Part shown: in pieces, positions 45,392 through 54,570 of the stretch
Position numbering within the stretch: the first letter of the stretch is position 1
Layout of the letters: every line of letters begins with the position of its first letter
DNA from: Maritalea porphyrae
GTDB lineage: Bacteria > Pseudomonadota > Alphaproteobacteria > Rhizobiales > Devosiaceae
Direction: 5' to 3'
Length of the DNA stretch: 64,000 nt
Assembly: GCF_027213965.1 (NCBI RefSeq)
Contig: NZ_JAPWGX010000003.1
Span: 682,001-746,000, forward strand
Program-made: the position numbers and the translations under genes
The notes under the pieces: model-generated
What the model saw: only the letters and a program-made list of their open reading frames with translations
Told to the model about the DNA's origin: nothing
Database searches by the model: none

Positions 45392-46179
45392 GCGTCCCCT
45401 TTAGGGGTTGCCGCAGCTTTAGCTGGTGCGGCACGTTGCAATTTCGCTGCAGTTTTGGCAGGAATGCCGCCTTTGTTTGCGACAGCGGTAATTGGCTTCA
45501 CTTCTTTTGCGGCGGCGGCTTTCTTAGGCGCTGCTTTGCGCGCTGTCGCAGATTTCGCCGCCGTCGTTTTGGCAGTGGTCGTTTTACGCACGGCAGGTTT
45601 TTTCGGCGCAGCCTTTTTTGCGGGTGCCTTTTTGGCAGCTACTGTTTTTGTAGACGTACTTGTTTTCTTGGCTGCGCGTTTTCGTGGTGCTGCTTTCTTG
45701 GCGGGCGTCTTTGGCGCTGCTTCACTCTCAACGTCGCCATCAACTTTTGCGGCGGCGTCGGTTTGTGCGCGGGCAATCGCTGCTTTCATGCTTGACGCAG
45801 CAGCTGCTGGGTCGGGAGAAGGCGTTGTTGGCAAGCCAGCAGACTCGCGAATTTCGTTCGCAACGCTTTCCTGCCCCTCCACTGCGGGTTTGATCGCGCC
45901 GCTTGGCTCCACGCCGTCTTTGCCGACGGTGTTGAACTGGTTCGTCAGCTCTTCGTGCGTGTCTTGCAGCGGCTTGGTAATTGAGCTCTTGATGTCTTTA
46001 ATCTCATCCAAGGCGGCAACCTTGCTGATTTCTGACTTGAACTCATTGCCCATACGGCGAACGGAGCCAAAAACTTTGCCCATCTGACGTAGCATTGCTG
46101 GCAGGTCCTTTGGACCAACCACAATAAGCGCGATCGCCGCAATGATCAGCATTTCGCTCAAGCCGATATTCAGCATCAA
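45388..46179 (-). CDS. tatB: Sec-independent protein translocase subunit TatB with long basic tail
   Basis: TatB works with TatC in binding Tat substrates. The N-terminal helix is standard (MLNIGLSEMLIIAAIALIVVGPKDLP), followed by the amphipathic helix with LRQMGKVFGSVRRM. At 263 residues it is longer than the 140-200 typical of the family. The extra part (about 155-260) is almost only Ala, Lys, Pro and Thr, with repeated KKAAPKK-type blocks that resemble the C-terminal domain of histone H1 and bacterial H1-like proteins. It lies 60 bases after tatA and overlaps tatC. Confidence 0.93.
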   Translation of the reverse strand: MMLNIGLSEMLIIAAIALIVVGPKDLPAMLRQMGKVFGSVRRMGNEFKSEISKVAALDEIKDIKSSITKPLQDTHEELTNQFNTVGKDGVEPSGAIKPAVEGQESVANEIRESAGLPTTPSPDPAAAASSMKAAIARAQTDAAAKVDGDVESEAAPKTPAKKAAPRKRAAKKTSTSTKTVAAKKAPAKKAAPKKPAVRKTTTAKTTAAKSATARKAAPKKAAAAKEVKPITAVANKGGIPAKTAAKLQRAAPAKAAATPKGDA

Positions 46180-46239
46180 GACATCCTCAGCATTAAAAAA
46201 GAACTATTGTTGAGTTAGGGGGACAAAGGTCCCTCAGAA

Positions 46240-46434
46240 CTAGCTCTTGTCTTTTTCAGCTTCTTCTTTTTTGACGTCGATTTCGGCAACTTGCTTCTCA
46301 TCATCAGACATACCTTTGCGGAATGCTTTAATGCCAGAAGCGACTTCGCCCATCATGCCGGCAATTTTGCCGCGACCAAATAGCAGCAATGCAGCGACTG
46401 CGATGATCAAAATTCCCCAAGGACCTGGATTCAT
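46240..46434 (-). CDS. tatA: Sec-independent protein translocase subunit TatA
   Basis: TatA oligomerises to form the Tat transport pore. The 64-residue protein has the short N-terminal helix ([21 protein letters not shown]), the amphipathic helix with the conserved Phe and Gly (GIKAFRKGM) and a Lys/Glu-rich tail. The frame is open from 46491, but ATG 46434 has AGAGGAG eight bases upstream and gives the normal start. It lies 6 bases before... in reading order after the orphan ABC ATPase gene, with which it shares the strand. Confidence 0.95.
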   Translation of the reverse strand: MNPGPWGILIIAVAALLLFGRGKIAGMMGEVASGIKAFRKGMSDDEKQVAEIDVKKEEAEKDKS

Positions 46435-46497
46435 GGTTTTTACTCCTCTTGATCGCGCATTAAGCGCGCGAAAAAACTTGTCGTTATTCAAATATGG

Positions 46498-47625
46498 TCA
46501 AATCGCATCAAACACAAGGACACGATTAGGGTTTATCGCGATATTTACGTCTTGTCCCGGATACACATCGTCGCTGGCGGGCCTGCGAACGCGCACGGGT
46601 TGATCAATTCCCGAAACAGCGACTTCAATCGTATCAATACCAATTGCTGTATGCTTATTGACGACGCGACCCATTGCGCCTTCGCCTTTTTCTACCAAAT
46701 TCGCCGATGCGACTGGCCGCATGGCCACTATGATTTTTGCGCCGTCACTTCGCCCTGCTACACTTAGCTTTCCAAGTGGTGTTTCTGCAAATCCATTCAC
46801 AACGGTCGCGTGCATCTCGGAAATTGGCGAAAAGAAACGGGCGACGCTCAAATCTAGTGGCGAATTGTAAATCTCATCCGAGGACCCAATTTGCGCTATT
46901 TGCCCATCGCGCAGCAGCGCAATCTTATCGCCAAACAGCATAGCTTCCTCGGGATCGTGCGTCACGATAACGCATGTTGCCCTGGTTTCGCGCAAAACCG
47001 CCAAGGTTTCGGCACGTACGCTCTCGCGCAAGCGTGCATCAAGCGAAGAAAATGGTTCATCCAGGAGCAACAGCCCAGGTTTAGGCGCGATCGAGCGCGC
47101 CAGAGCCAAACGCTGTTGTTGCCCACCAGAGAGCTGAGATGGGTATCCATCTGCTCGGTCCGCAAGTCCAACCCTTTTTAGAGCATGTAGAGCTTGATTT
47201 CGCGCTTCTTCTCGCCCCAAAGATTTCAATCCATACTCAACGTTTTGCAGAACAGACATATGGGGAAAGAGCGCGAAGTCTTGAAACATCAGTCCGATGC
47301 CGCGTTTTTCGGGGCGTATGGAAATGGTGGAGGAAGACACCACTCGTTTGTTGATGGAAATTGTTCCCGCCGAAATGTCTTGTAATCCGGCCGTCGCCCG
47401 AAGAATGGTTGATTTGCCAGAGCCAGAGGCCCCAAGCAAACACAATATCTCACCGGGTGCAGTTGAAAAATCTGTGCCCTTTAGAACTTCTCGACCACCC
47501 ATTTCACAATGGACTTGATTGAACTCCAATGCAGCAGCAAAGCTGATGCCAGCTGTTCCTCGGGGGCCCCATTCTTGGTCAAAACCGGCTTGTTTGGCTT
47601 CAGTATTGTTCGTCAAGGTCATCAT
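46498..47625 (-). CDS. Orphan ABC transporter ATP-binding protein (FbpC/PotA-like)
   Basis: A 375-residue ATPase of an importer-type ABC system. Walker A is GASGSGKST, Q-loop FQDFALFPHM, signature LSGGQQQRLALARS, Walker B LLLLDEPFSSLDAR with the switch His in VTHDPEEAM. A C-terminal TOBE-like region (about 280-375) follows, as in Fe(III), spermidine or sulfate/thiosulfate importers. No permease or binding-protein gene is near, so the substrate is unknown. It overlaps the end of scpB by 26 bases in another frame, so its start lies inside that gene. This place, between scpB and tatA, is normally empty in Hyphomicrobiales. Confidence 0.86.
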   Translation of the reverse strand: MMTLTNNTEAKQAGFDQEWGPRGTAGISFAAALEFNQVHCEMGGREVLKGTDFSTAPGEILCLLGASGSGKSTILRATAGLQDISAGTISINKRVVSSSTISIRPEKRGIGLMFQDFALFPHMSVLQNVEYGLKSLGREEARNQALHALKRVGLADRADGYPSQLSGGQQQRLALARSIAPKPGLLLLDEPFSSLDARLRESVRAETLAVLRETRATCVIVTHDPEEAMLFGDKIALLRDGQIAQIGSSDEIYNSPLDLSVARFFSPISEMHATVVNGFAETPLGKLSVAGRSDGAKIIVAMRPVASANLVEKGEGAMGRVVNKHTAIGIDTIEVAVSGIDQPVRVRRPASDDVYPGQDVNIAINPNRVLVFDAI

Positions 47626-48307
47626 GGCTCAGTTCGGTCAGCAGGTCATCTCCGTCGTCATCTGCATCAAGCGGGTCTTCATTGTCAAACAAATCCCCAT
47701 CATTTGGCGCAGGAACAGTAAAATCTGGCGGCAAATTGGCAGATAATAACCCAGTGCCCTTCAATTCGTTCAACCCAGGTAAGTCAGTTATTGCCTCCAA
47801 GCCAAATTGATCCAGGAACTCAGGAGTTGTTCCATAAGTTACGGGCCTGCCCGGCGAACGGCGACGACCACGCATGCGAACCCATCCCGCCTCCATCAAA
47901 ACATCGAGTGTGCCTTTTGAGGTTGCTACACCCCGAACGTCTTCAATTTCGGACCGCGTGACGGGCTGGTGGTATGCAATAATTGCCATAATCTCTAAAG
48001 CTGCGCGCGAGAGCGGTTTTCGCTCTGTTTCCTCGCGCCGAAGCAGAAAGCCCAAATCTTGTGCGGTTCTAAACGCGTAAGCATCGCCCCGTTTCACCAA
48101 ATTGACGCCAGCGTGTTTGTATTTTTCAGTGAGTCGCTCTGCTAGATGTTCCAAATCCGCACCATCTGACAAAAAGGGAATTGCCTCCTTTAAATGCAAT
48201 GGTTCTTTGGCGGCGAACAACAATGCTTCGAGCACGCGCAAATTGCGGCGAACAATCTCGCTATTTTCAGGTTCATTGTTTTCAGCCAGGTTGTTTTCTT
48301 GATCCAA
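47600..48307 (-). CDS. scpB: Segregation and condensation protein ScpB
   Basis: ScpB is a winged-helix subunit of the SMC-ScpA-ScpB condensin that organises the chromosome. The 235-residue protein has a first winged-helix domain with LRVLEALLFAAKEPLHLKEA and a second with LEIMAIIAYHQPVTRSEIEDVRG, GRPVTYGTTPEFLDQFGL and LPGLNELKG. The acidic tail ends DDLDEQY. The scpA stop is 10 bases upstream on the same strand; the ABC ATPase gene begins inside the last codons of scpB. Confidence 0.93.
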   Translation of the reverse strand: MDQENNLAENNEPENSEIVRRNLRVLEALLFAAKEPLHLKEAIPFLSDGADLEHLAERLTEKYKHAGVNLVKRGDAYAFRTAQDLGFLLRREETERKPLSRAALEIMAIIAYHQPVTRSEIEDVRGVATSKGTLDVLMEAGWVRMRGRRRSPGRPVTYGTTPEFLDQFGLEAITDLPGLNELKGTGLLSANLPPDFTVPAPNDGDLFDNEDPLDADDDGDDLLTELSHDDLDEQY

Positions 48308-48317
48308 AGCGTGTTCC

Positions 48318-49109
48318 CTAAAGGCCTCTCTTGCGTCTTAATAGAAGTGGCCCAAATGCTTGGGTTTGACGTAGTTCTAATGTGCCCTGACGAACCATTT
48401 CCAAAGAAGCGGTAAAGCTTGATGCAAGCGCTGTGGTTCGCTCTTCAGGTAAATCTATATATTTTGACAGGCATGCGTGCAAAGGTATCCAGTCAGCCCC
48501 CTCACCGATCAATCTTCGCAAAATGTCTTCTGCATCTTGCAGTGACCAAACTGTCCTTTGTGTCGGTGCATATTCAGCAGGTATCTGGCGCTCGCGTTGC
48601 GTGGCATAAGCACGCAGCAAATCAAAGTAAGTAGCCTCCCAAACATTCTTTCTATCTGTCACAACAGCTTCAGGGTCGCCTCGGCTAAAAATCTCCCGGC
48701 CAAGTTGGGGTCTTCCCATGAGTTTGGCGGCACAATCGCGCATCGCCTCTAGCCGTTTCAACCTAAACTGCAACAATGCAGCCATTTCTTCGCCGGTAGG
48801 TTCGTCGGTGTCATCTTCATGCGGCACCATCAATCGGCTTTTGAGATAGGTGAGCCAAGCCGCCATCACCAAATAATCGGCGGCAACTTCAATCCGACGC
48901 TCCCGAATCGTGTCGATAAAGCTCAAGTATTGCTCGGCAAGCGCCAACACGGATATATTCGCAAGATCGACTTTTTGTTTGCGCGCAAGGTCGAGCAGAA
49001 GGTCCAACGGGCCCTCATACCCTTTCACATCCACATACATGATGCCCTCGCCTCTCATCTTTGGGAGAACATCTTGCATGAAGTCTGCTTGATCTGCGTT
49101 TTGGACCAT
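48318..49109 (-). CDS. scpA: Segregation and condensation protein ScpA
   Basis: ScpA (kleisin) bridges the SMC heads in bacterial condensin. The 263-residue protein has the N-terminal motif YEGPLDLLLDLARKQKVDLANISVLAL followed by QYLSF, diagnostic of the family, a helical middle and a C-terminal winged helix. The first residues (MVQNADQADF...) before the YVDVKGYEGPLDLL region are less conserved and the start could be a little further in. In related bacteria nagZ precedes scpA; it is absent here. Confidence 0.93.
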   Translation of the reverse strand: MVQNADQADFMQDVLPKMRGEGIMYVDVKGYEGPLDLLLDLARKQKVDLANISVLALAEQYLSFIDTIRERRIEVAADYLVMAAWLTYLKSRLMVPHEDDTDEPTGEEMAALLQFRLKRLEAMRDCAAKLMGRPQLGREIFSRGDPEAVVTDRKNVWEATYFDLLRAYATQRERQIPAEYAPTQRTVWSLQDAEDILRRLIGEGADWIPLHACLSKYIDLPEERTTALASSFTASLEMVRQGTLELRQTQAFGPLLLRRKRGL

Positions 49110-49171
49110 GTGACCTGCCTACACCATCAATTGGTTATAAGTGTGACGTGGTCTATGTGACTTGGTCAAGC

Positions 49172-49197
49172 AGGATTGGCAGCAAATGCCGCCAATT
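49172..49197. other. Hairpin between the SPOR gene and scpA
   Basis: ATTGGC-A-GC and GC-C-GCCAAT (49175-49196) form an imperfect inverted repeat around AAAT. There is no T-tract on either strand, so it is not a canonical terminator. It occupies the short gap where nagZ would usually be found. Confidence 0.45.
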
Positions 49198-49215
49198 CAC
49201 TGGAAATGAAGGTGT

Positions 49216-51378
49216 TTAGTTGTTTCTGACGAAACAATCGCCGCCACTGGACTTCAGGCTGGAACAAAGTGCGTTCGCGTCAGCCAAACTATTGGACGGT
49301 ACACGGACCCGGAAATAAATTCCTTTTTCGCCCAAATCCACCTGGTTGATGTCAATTGTCTGGCTTCCCAAAATTGACGGGAATTTACGCTGCAGCGACG
49401 AGGCTGTGCTTTGCGCCGTTTCGACACTACGCTGCGAGGCTAGCTGCACATAGAATGGTGCGGAAACCCCGGCGCTTGTTGCATTACTAGTCGCCGGTGC
49501 TGGCGCGCTGACATTTGCAGTTGGCAGCAACGAAATTGGTTGTGCGGAAGTGTCAGCCTGAACGGGGGTCGTGTTGATCGCAACGGTTGGTGCAACACCG
49601 AACCCAAGGCCAGAAGGTCGAGCTGGCGGTTGCGGCGCAGTTGGATCGTCTGGCAATGCATCAATTGGAGCGGTTGCTGTTTCCACTGCCACAGGTTCTG
49701 CAGTAGGCGCCACCTCAGTCTGACTAGCCACTTCGGTGCCTTCTTTGATAGCATTTAGAACGTTTGCAATTTCATCCGTCGCAGCAGTTGTTGTTTCAAC
49801 AGCCACTGTTGGCGCATTTGGCCGAACGTCTTGCGGTAATTGCTCGGCGCCTGCTGAAGATTCGGTACCGCTTACAATCGTTCCATCAGCCAAAACGGTT
49901 ACTGTTTTGACCTTGCGATTTGTCAATCCGCCGCTGGAGCTATTTGGTGTCACAACACGCGCAACGTCAGCTCCTGATGCGCCTGCGGTTTCATCACGCG
50001 AAACAATTTGTTCCTGCGCCGTTGGTTCAGCGTTCCCATCTAATGCTGTGAATACACTGGATCCACCAGTTTCGCTCGGCGTTACAGCTGGTGTTTCTTT
50101 CACTTGTGTGTTTTGAGCGGAAACAACTGGAATGTCCTGTCCTGCAGGGTTTTGGCCAACAAAAAACCAATAGGCAACCCCACCGACAACCGCCAGCAGT
50201 ACAATCGCTGCGACTGAGGCAACAATTGGCAATATGCTGCCACCACGCCTTGGTTCGTCGTCGTAGGTCGCTTTGCGTTCTGGCTGAACGGATTGGTGCG
50301 CCACAGGATCGACAAAGTCGCGTGCTGTTGGAGCTTCAGGCTCTAGCCTTGGTTCTCTTAGCTGCGCCGTCGAAGCACGTGCTGCCGCCACGGGTGACTT
50401 TTCAACACTTGGTCGTGTGCCGGCAGCTGATGCCAAAGCCGCCAAAATTGCGGCCTCTGCCGCATCTGCTGGTTGAGGATTTGTCGTAGGAGGGCTGTTT
50501 GTATCAGCGATTAAGTTTTCAATTTCAGTGAGCGGATCTTCAACTTCTTCTGAAAGGTCAGCACCGTCGCTGGTTTGAGATGGTGGCACAGCAAATTCGT
50601 CTTCCCCAACCGGCACTTGCAAGTTCTGCTGAGGGATATACTCAAAATCACCACCAGAAGCAGCGGAACGCCGTTCAAGGTTATCGGAGAGCTCTGATTC
50701 AATCCCCTTTTCAGGCTGATCATCATTTGGCTGAGACGTTGGTCCGCTCGGCACAGGAATTGGATCAAACTGTGGAGCAACAGGCTCAGCGGACTGGTGT
50801 TCAACATCTTCAATGATGGCTGCAATGCCGTCTAAAACGTCCGGAGTAGGAATGGTTTCATCGACGTCAAAACTTGCGGCTTCAGCCATTTCATCCATTT
50901 GAGATGGGGCAAAATCCAAATCTTCTGTTTCCGACCGTGAATCTGCTGCATTGTCCACACCCATTTTGATGTTGTGGGAAAAATCGAACTCGAACGCGGA
51001 GCCCGTTGTGTTTGCAGGCTCTTGCATCTCGTCAGATGGCTCCGTCGGCGACGGGGTCCGAATTGCGGTCACGCCTTCGCCGATCTGCGAAAACGGGGCT
51101 GTATCACCGCTTTTCGAAAACGGCAGAATTTCGCCAGCACCCTGCTCAGTTTGTGGTTGGGCAATATCCTGTGACGACTGGTCCGCTTCAATTTGTTGTT
51201 CAAACGATCTTTGTGCGTCCTTCTTTTCGCGGGCATCTGCAGCGAGCTGAGCACGTTCATCAACCGATTTGGAAACGGAGGCCTGCTTTGCATCGTCTGC
51301 AACAATGCGCGCAAGTTCTGCAATCAAATCATCTGTTTGATCCGTTGCCAGGTTGTTGCGATCGTTCGAATTTGTCAT
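49216..51378 (-). CDS. Large membrane-anchored SPOR-domain protein
   Basis: A 720-residue protein with one transmembrane helix near residues 390-410 (ILPIVASVAAIVLLAVVGGVAYWFFVG). The N-terminal half is long, acidic and of low complexity (many Ser, Pro, Glu, Asp), probably unstructured in the cytoplasm. The periplasmic half is Thr/Ala/Pro-rich and ends in a SPOR domain (FYVQLASQRSVETAQS to YFRVRVPSNSLADANALC), which binds denuded glycan at division sites. Its position between argS and scpA, facing the same way, matches the rhizobial SPOR gene. Confidence 0.87.
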   Translation of the reverse strand: MTNSNDRNNLATDQTDDLIAELARIVADDAKQASVSKSVDERAQLAADAREKKDAQRSFEQQIEADQSSQDIAQPQTEQGAGEILPFSKSGDTAPFSQIGEGVTAIRTPSPTEPSDEMQEPANTTGSAFEFDFSHNIKMGVDNAADSRSETEDLDFAPSQMDEMAEAASFDVDETIPTPDVLDGIAAIIEDVEHQSAEPVAPQFDPIPVPSGPTSQPNDDQPEKGIESELSDNLERRSAASGGDFEYIPQQNLQVPVGEDEFAVPPSQTSDGADLSEEVEDPLTEIENLIADTNSPPTTNPQPADAAEAAILAALASAAGTRPSVEKSPVAAARASTAQLREPRLEPEAPTARDFVDPVAHQSVQPERKATYDDEPRRGGSILPIVASVAAIVLLAVVGGVAYWFFVGQNPAGQDIPVVSAQNTQVKETPAVTPSETGGSSVFTALDGNAEPTAQEQIVSRDETAGASGADVARVVTPNSSSGGLTNRKVKTVTVLADGTIVSGTESSAGAEQLPQDVRPNAPTVAVETTTAATDEIANVLNAIKEGTEVASQTEVAPTAEPVAVETATAPIDALPDDPTAPQPPARPSGLGFGVAPTVAINTTPVQADTSAQPISLLPTANVSAPAPATSNATSAGVSAPFYVQLASQRSVETAQSTASSLQRKFPSILGSQTIDINQVDLGEKGIYFRVRVPSNSLADANALCSSLKSSGGDCFVRNN

Positions 51379-51467
51379 TTTGTTCGGCCAATAACGTTAG
51401 TTATGACCCTCACCTCTACATTCACGACACTGTATTTTATAGCTGGTAACCCAGCAATGTGCCTGAA

Positions 51468-53228
51468 TTATGATAGTTCATCTGGCGCGGATACTCCAAG
51501 AATGCCCAATCCATTACGCAAAATCTGTCGGACAGCATTCACCATTGCGAGTCGCGCCAATGTTATTGTCCTATCTTCATGATTAACAAATCGTAACTGC
51601 GGCTCTTCTTTGCCTTTAGTCCAGAATGCATTAAACGCGCCGGCTAACTCATGCACATAGAAAGCAACCCGGTGCGGCTCATGCGCAACTGCAGCAGCCT
51701 CAATGGCCCGCGGAAACTGCCCCATTACTTTTAAAAGCGTCAACTCTGCCGGATGAGAGAGCAAACTAAGGTCTGCAGACTTCAAGGAATCCGGAGAAAC
51801 ATCAAGTTCTGGTACGTCCCGCGCTGCGTTTCTAAAAGCGGAACATGCCCGCGCATGTGCATATTGGACATAAAACACAGGATTATCACGGGTTTGCTGC
51901 GTCACAAGGTCAAAATCGAAGTCCAACGGTGCTTCATTCCGGCGGAACAACATAATAAAGCGTACCACGTCTTGTCCCACTTCTTCCACCAAATTGGCCA
52001 TGGTGACAAAGTTGCCGCTCCGTTTTGACATTTTGGCGGGTTGGCCGTTGCGCAACAAGTTCACCAACTGACAAATCTTGACGTCCACTTCAGCTTCACC
52101 ACCTGAAACAGCTTTTCCTGCAGCTCCCAACCGTTTGATGTAACCCGCGTGGTCGGCGCCAAGTACCACAATCTGAGAGTTATAACCCCGAAGATATTTG
52201 TTCCGGTGATAGGCGATGTCAGCCGCAAAGTAGGTGTATGATCCGTCAGACTTAACAAGAGCTCTGTCAGTGTCATCGCCGAATTGGGTGGCTTTGAACA
52301 GTGTTTGCTCGCGATCTTCCCATTCTTCAGGTGTTTTGCCTTTCGGCGCTTCAAGTGTGCCTTGATAAACAAGACCCTGCTCACGAAGCCAATCAAGCGT
52401 TTCCTTGATGTCGCCGCCGTTGCCGCCACCATGTAGTGTTGATTCAGAAAAGAATTTATCGTGCTTGATGCCAAGTTTTTCGAGGTCGGCGCGCACCATA
52501 TCCATCATTTTTTCCAGCACTACGGGCCGAATGGTAGCTTCACGTTCGGCGTCATCCATGGATTTTAACTTGTCGCCAAACTGCTCAGCAAGGGCTTTGC
52601 CCACTGGAATGAGGTATTTGCCCGGGTACAAACCTGCAGGAATTTCGCCAATATCATCGCCTAGAGCTTGGCAATACCGCAAATAAGCTGAGTTGGCCAA
52701 GACGGTGATCTGCCCACCCGCGTCGTTGATGTAGTACTCGCGCGTGATTTCGTAGCGACAAAACGCCATAAGACTGGCAAGAGCATCGCCAAATACCGCG
52801 CCGCGCGTATGCCCCACGTGCAGCGGACCAGTCGGGTTTGCGGATACATATTCAACGTTTACTTTGCCAACAGGTGCAACAGCGGGGCGACCGTAGTCAG
52901 CGCCCTGCTCGTTTGCATCAGCAATCACTGACTGCCAAACGTCTGGGGTCAAAGTGAAATTGATAAACCCTGGGCCAGCGATTTCGATGTTCGCAACTTG
53001 GGGATCGCCCTCAAACGCTGCAACAATGCTATCGGCAATTGCGCGCGGATTTGATTTCAGCGTCTTTGAGAGCACCATTGCCGCATTGCAGGACAAATCG
53101 CCATGGCTCGCATCGCGCGGCGGTTCAACCACAAATCGGCTAAGCGCAGCTTTGTTGTCGCTCAGTTCAGGATAAAGGTTGATCAGTTTCTCTTCCACAC
53201 GGTTGCGAAAGACTGCAAATGCGTCCAT
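51468..53228 (-). CDS. argS: Arginyl-tRNA synthetase
   Basis: A class I synthetase that charges tRNA-Arg. The 586-residue protein has the N-terminal Add1 domain, the HIGH-like motif NPTGPLHVGHTRGA, the KMSKR-like motif KMSKRSGNF and a C-terminal helical DALR anticodon-binding domain with YVQYAHARACS. It starts 41 bases after the dgt stop on the same strand and is followed by the SPOR gene, the usual dgt-argS-SPOR order. Confidence 0.97.
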   Translation of the reverse strand: MDAFAVFRNRVEEKLINLYPELSDNKAALSRFVVEPPRDASHGDLSCNAAMVLSKTLKSNPRAIADSIVAAFEGDPQVANIEIAGPGFINFTLTPDVWQSVIADANEQGADYGRPAVAPVGKVNVEYVSANPTGPLHVGHTRGAVFGDALASLMAFCRYEITREYYINDAGGQITVLANSAYLRYCQALGDDIGEIPAGLYPGKYLIPVGKALAEQFGDKLKSMDDAEREATIRPVVLEKMMDMVRADLEKLGIKHDKFFSESTLHGGGNGGDIKETLDWLREQGLVYQGTLEAPKGKTPEEWEDREQTLFKATQFGDDTDRALVKSDGSYTYFAADIAYHRNKYLRGYNSQIVVLGADHAGYIKRLGAAGKAVSGGEAEVDVKICQLVNLLRNGQPAKMSKRSGNFVTMANLVEEVGQDVVRFIMLFRRNEAPLDFDFDLVTQQTRDNPVFYVQYAHARACSAFRNAARDVPELDVSPDSLKSADLSLLSHPAELTLLKVMGQFPRAIEAAAVAHEPHRVAFYVHELAGAFNAFWTKGKEEPQLRFVNHEDRTITLARLAMVNAVRQILRNGLGILGVSAPDELS

Positions 53229-53269
53229 TTTGATGTGTCCATCTCATAAAGAATTGATTGTGCAAGCGG

Positions 53270-54469
53270 TTACCGGAAATCCACGTCCGCGTCAAACAAT
53301 CGGTTAAATGTAGCGGTGGCGTATGGGTCTGTCATGCCCGAAACAAAGTCGCAAACAACTCGTTCGCGGCCCCCTATCGGGTTAGAGTTAGCCAAAACTT
53401 CCCATTCTGGCGGCATGGGTTCACCTTCTTTGAACGCATCAAACAATCTCCCAACGATTTCTTCGCCTTGGCGAACAGATGCCATCACCTGATCTGAGCG
53501 ATAAACATTGGCGAACAGAAAGGATTTAAGCTCCTTTTCTTTGCTCTCCATGGGTTTTGAAAAACAAATCATCGCGCGACCTGCGGTCCTAATGTCTTCT
53601 GCGGTGCGCGGTGCTTGGCCTGAAATATTGTTTTGAGCGGTGTGAATGACATCCTCAATTGTTCTTGTGATTAATCGCCGAATTGTTTCGTGGGATTGTC
53701 GGTCTGCGCTAACATCCGGATATCTATCTTGAACCTCACATACGATTTCGCCAACAAGGGCCACATCCCGCAGTTGATTAAGCGACAGCAATCCGGCCCT
53801 TAGGGCATCATCAATGTCATGGGCGTTGTAGGCTACATCATCTGCAATTGCAGCGGCTTGCGCCTCAAGGCTCGCAAAACTGTCATATCGCAAATCAGCA
53901 ACTGCTGGAATATGATCTAGTCCAAACGGCAGCCCCTCAGATTTATATCGACCAATGGGAGCCCCATTGTTGTCCGTTAGCGGTCCATTATGCTTGATGA
54001 TGCCTTCAAGAGTTTCCCAAGTTAGGTTCAGTCCATCATGTTCTGCGTATCGATTTTCAAGCAAAGTAACCACACGCATTGCTTGCACATTGTGATCAAA
54101 CCCTTGGTGGTCCTTCATCCTTCCGTTCAGCACGCGCTCACCCGCGTGACCAAATGGGGTGTGCCCCAGATCATGGGCAAGGGCCAAACATTCCGCCAAA
54201 TCTTCATTCAGGTTTAGCGCACGCGCAATTGAACGCGCGATTTGTGAAACTTCTAGAGTGTGCGTTAGCCGTGTGCGAAAGTGATTGCCTTCATGATGGA
54301 GAAAAACCTGCGTTTTGTGCTTTAAACGCCGAAAGGCATTTGAGTGTATAATACGATCACGGTCGCGTTGAAACTCAGAGCGAGTTGGGCTGCTGCTCGT
54401 TGGGTATTGTCGCCCCAAGGATTGGTGTGAATGTGATGCGTAAGACGCGAGTGCGCGGTTTAATTGCAT
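53270..54469 (-). CDS. dgt: Deoxyguanosinetriphosphate triphosphohydrolase-like protein
   Basis: A 399-residue HD-domain dNTP hydrolase. The catalytic set is visible in order: RLTHTLEVSQIARSIARAL (first His), ALAHDLGHTPFGHAGE (the HD pair and downstream His), and DDVAYNAHDIDDALRAGLL with the last Asp. The N-terminal NAFRRLKHKTQVFLHHEG is typical of the short dgt family. It is divergent from erpA. Confidence 0.94.
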   Translation of the reverse strand: MQLNRALASYASHSHQSLGRQYPTSSSPTRSEFQRDRDRIIHSNAFRRLKHKTQVFLHHEGNHFRTRLTHTLEVSQIARSIARALNLNEDLAECLALAHDLGHTPFGHAGERVLNGRMKDHQGFDHNVQAMRVVTLLENRYAEHDGLNLTWETLEGIIKHNGPLTDNNGAPIGRYKSEGLPFGLDHIPAVADLRYDSFASLEAQAAAIADDVAYNAHDIDDALRAGLLSLNQLRDVALVGEIVCEVQDRYPDVSADRQSHETIRRLITRTIEDVIHTAQNNISGQAPRTAEDIRTAGRAMICFSKPMESKEKELKSFLFANVYRSDQVMASVRQGEEIVGRLFDAFKEGEPMPPEWEVLANSNPIGGRERVVCDFVSGMTDPYATATFNRLFDADVDFR

Positions 54470-54570
54470 TTCAACTTTCCTTGTACCCTCTTTTCAAAGC
54501 GCTTTATGAAGCTTATCTATTAAACAAGACTTGTAAAATCGCCTTTTGGCGTACGTGATAGGGATTAAAT

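Noticed and set aside
45323-46087. 254-codon Ala/Phe-rich plus-strand frame opposite tatB
   Set aside because: It is the complement of the Lys/Ala repeat tail of TatB; the apparent hydrophobic protein is an artefact of that composition.
49110-49215. A nagZ pseudogene
   Set aside because: The 106-base gap shows no stretch that translates into a glycosidase family 3 motif in any frame.
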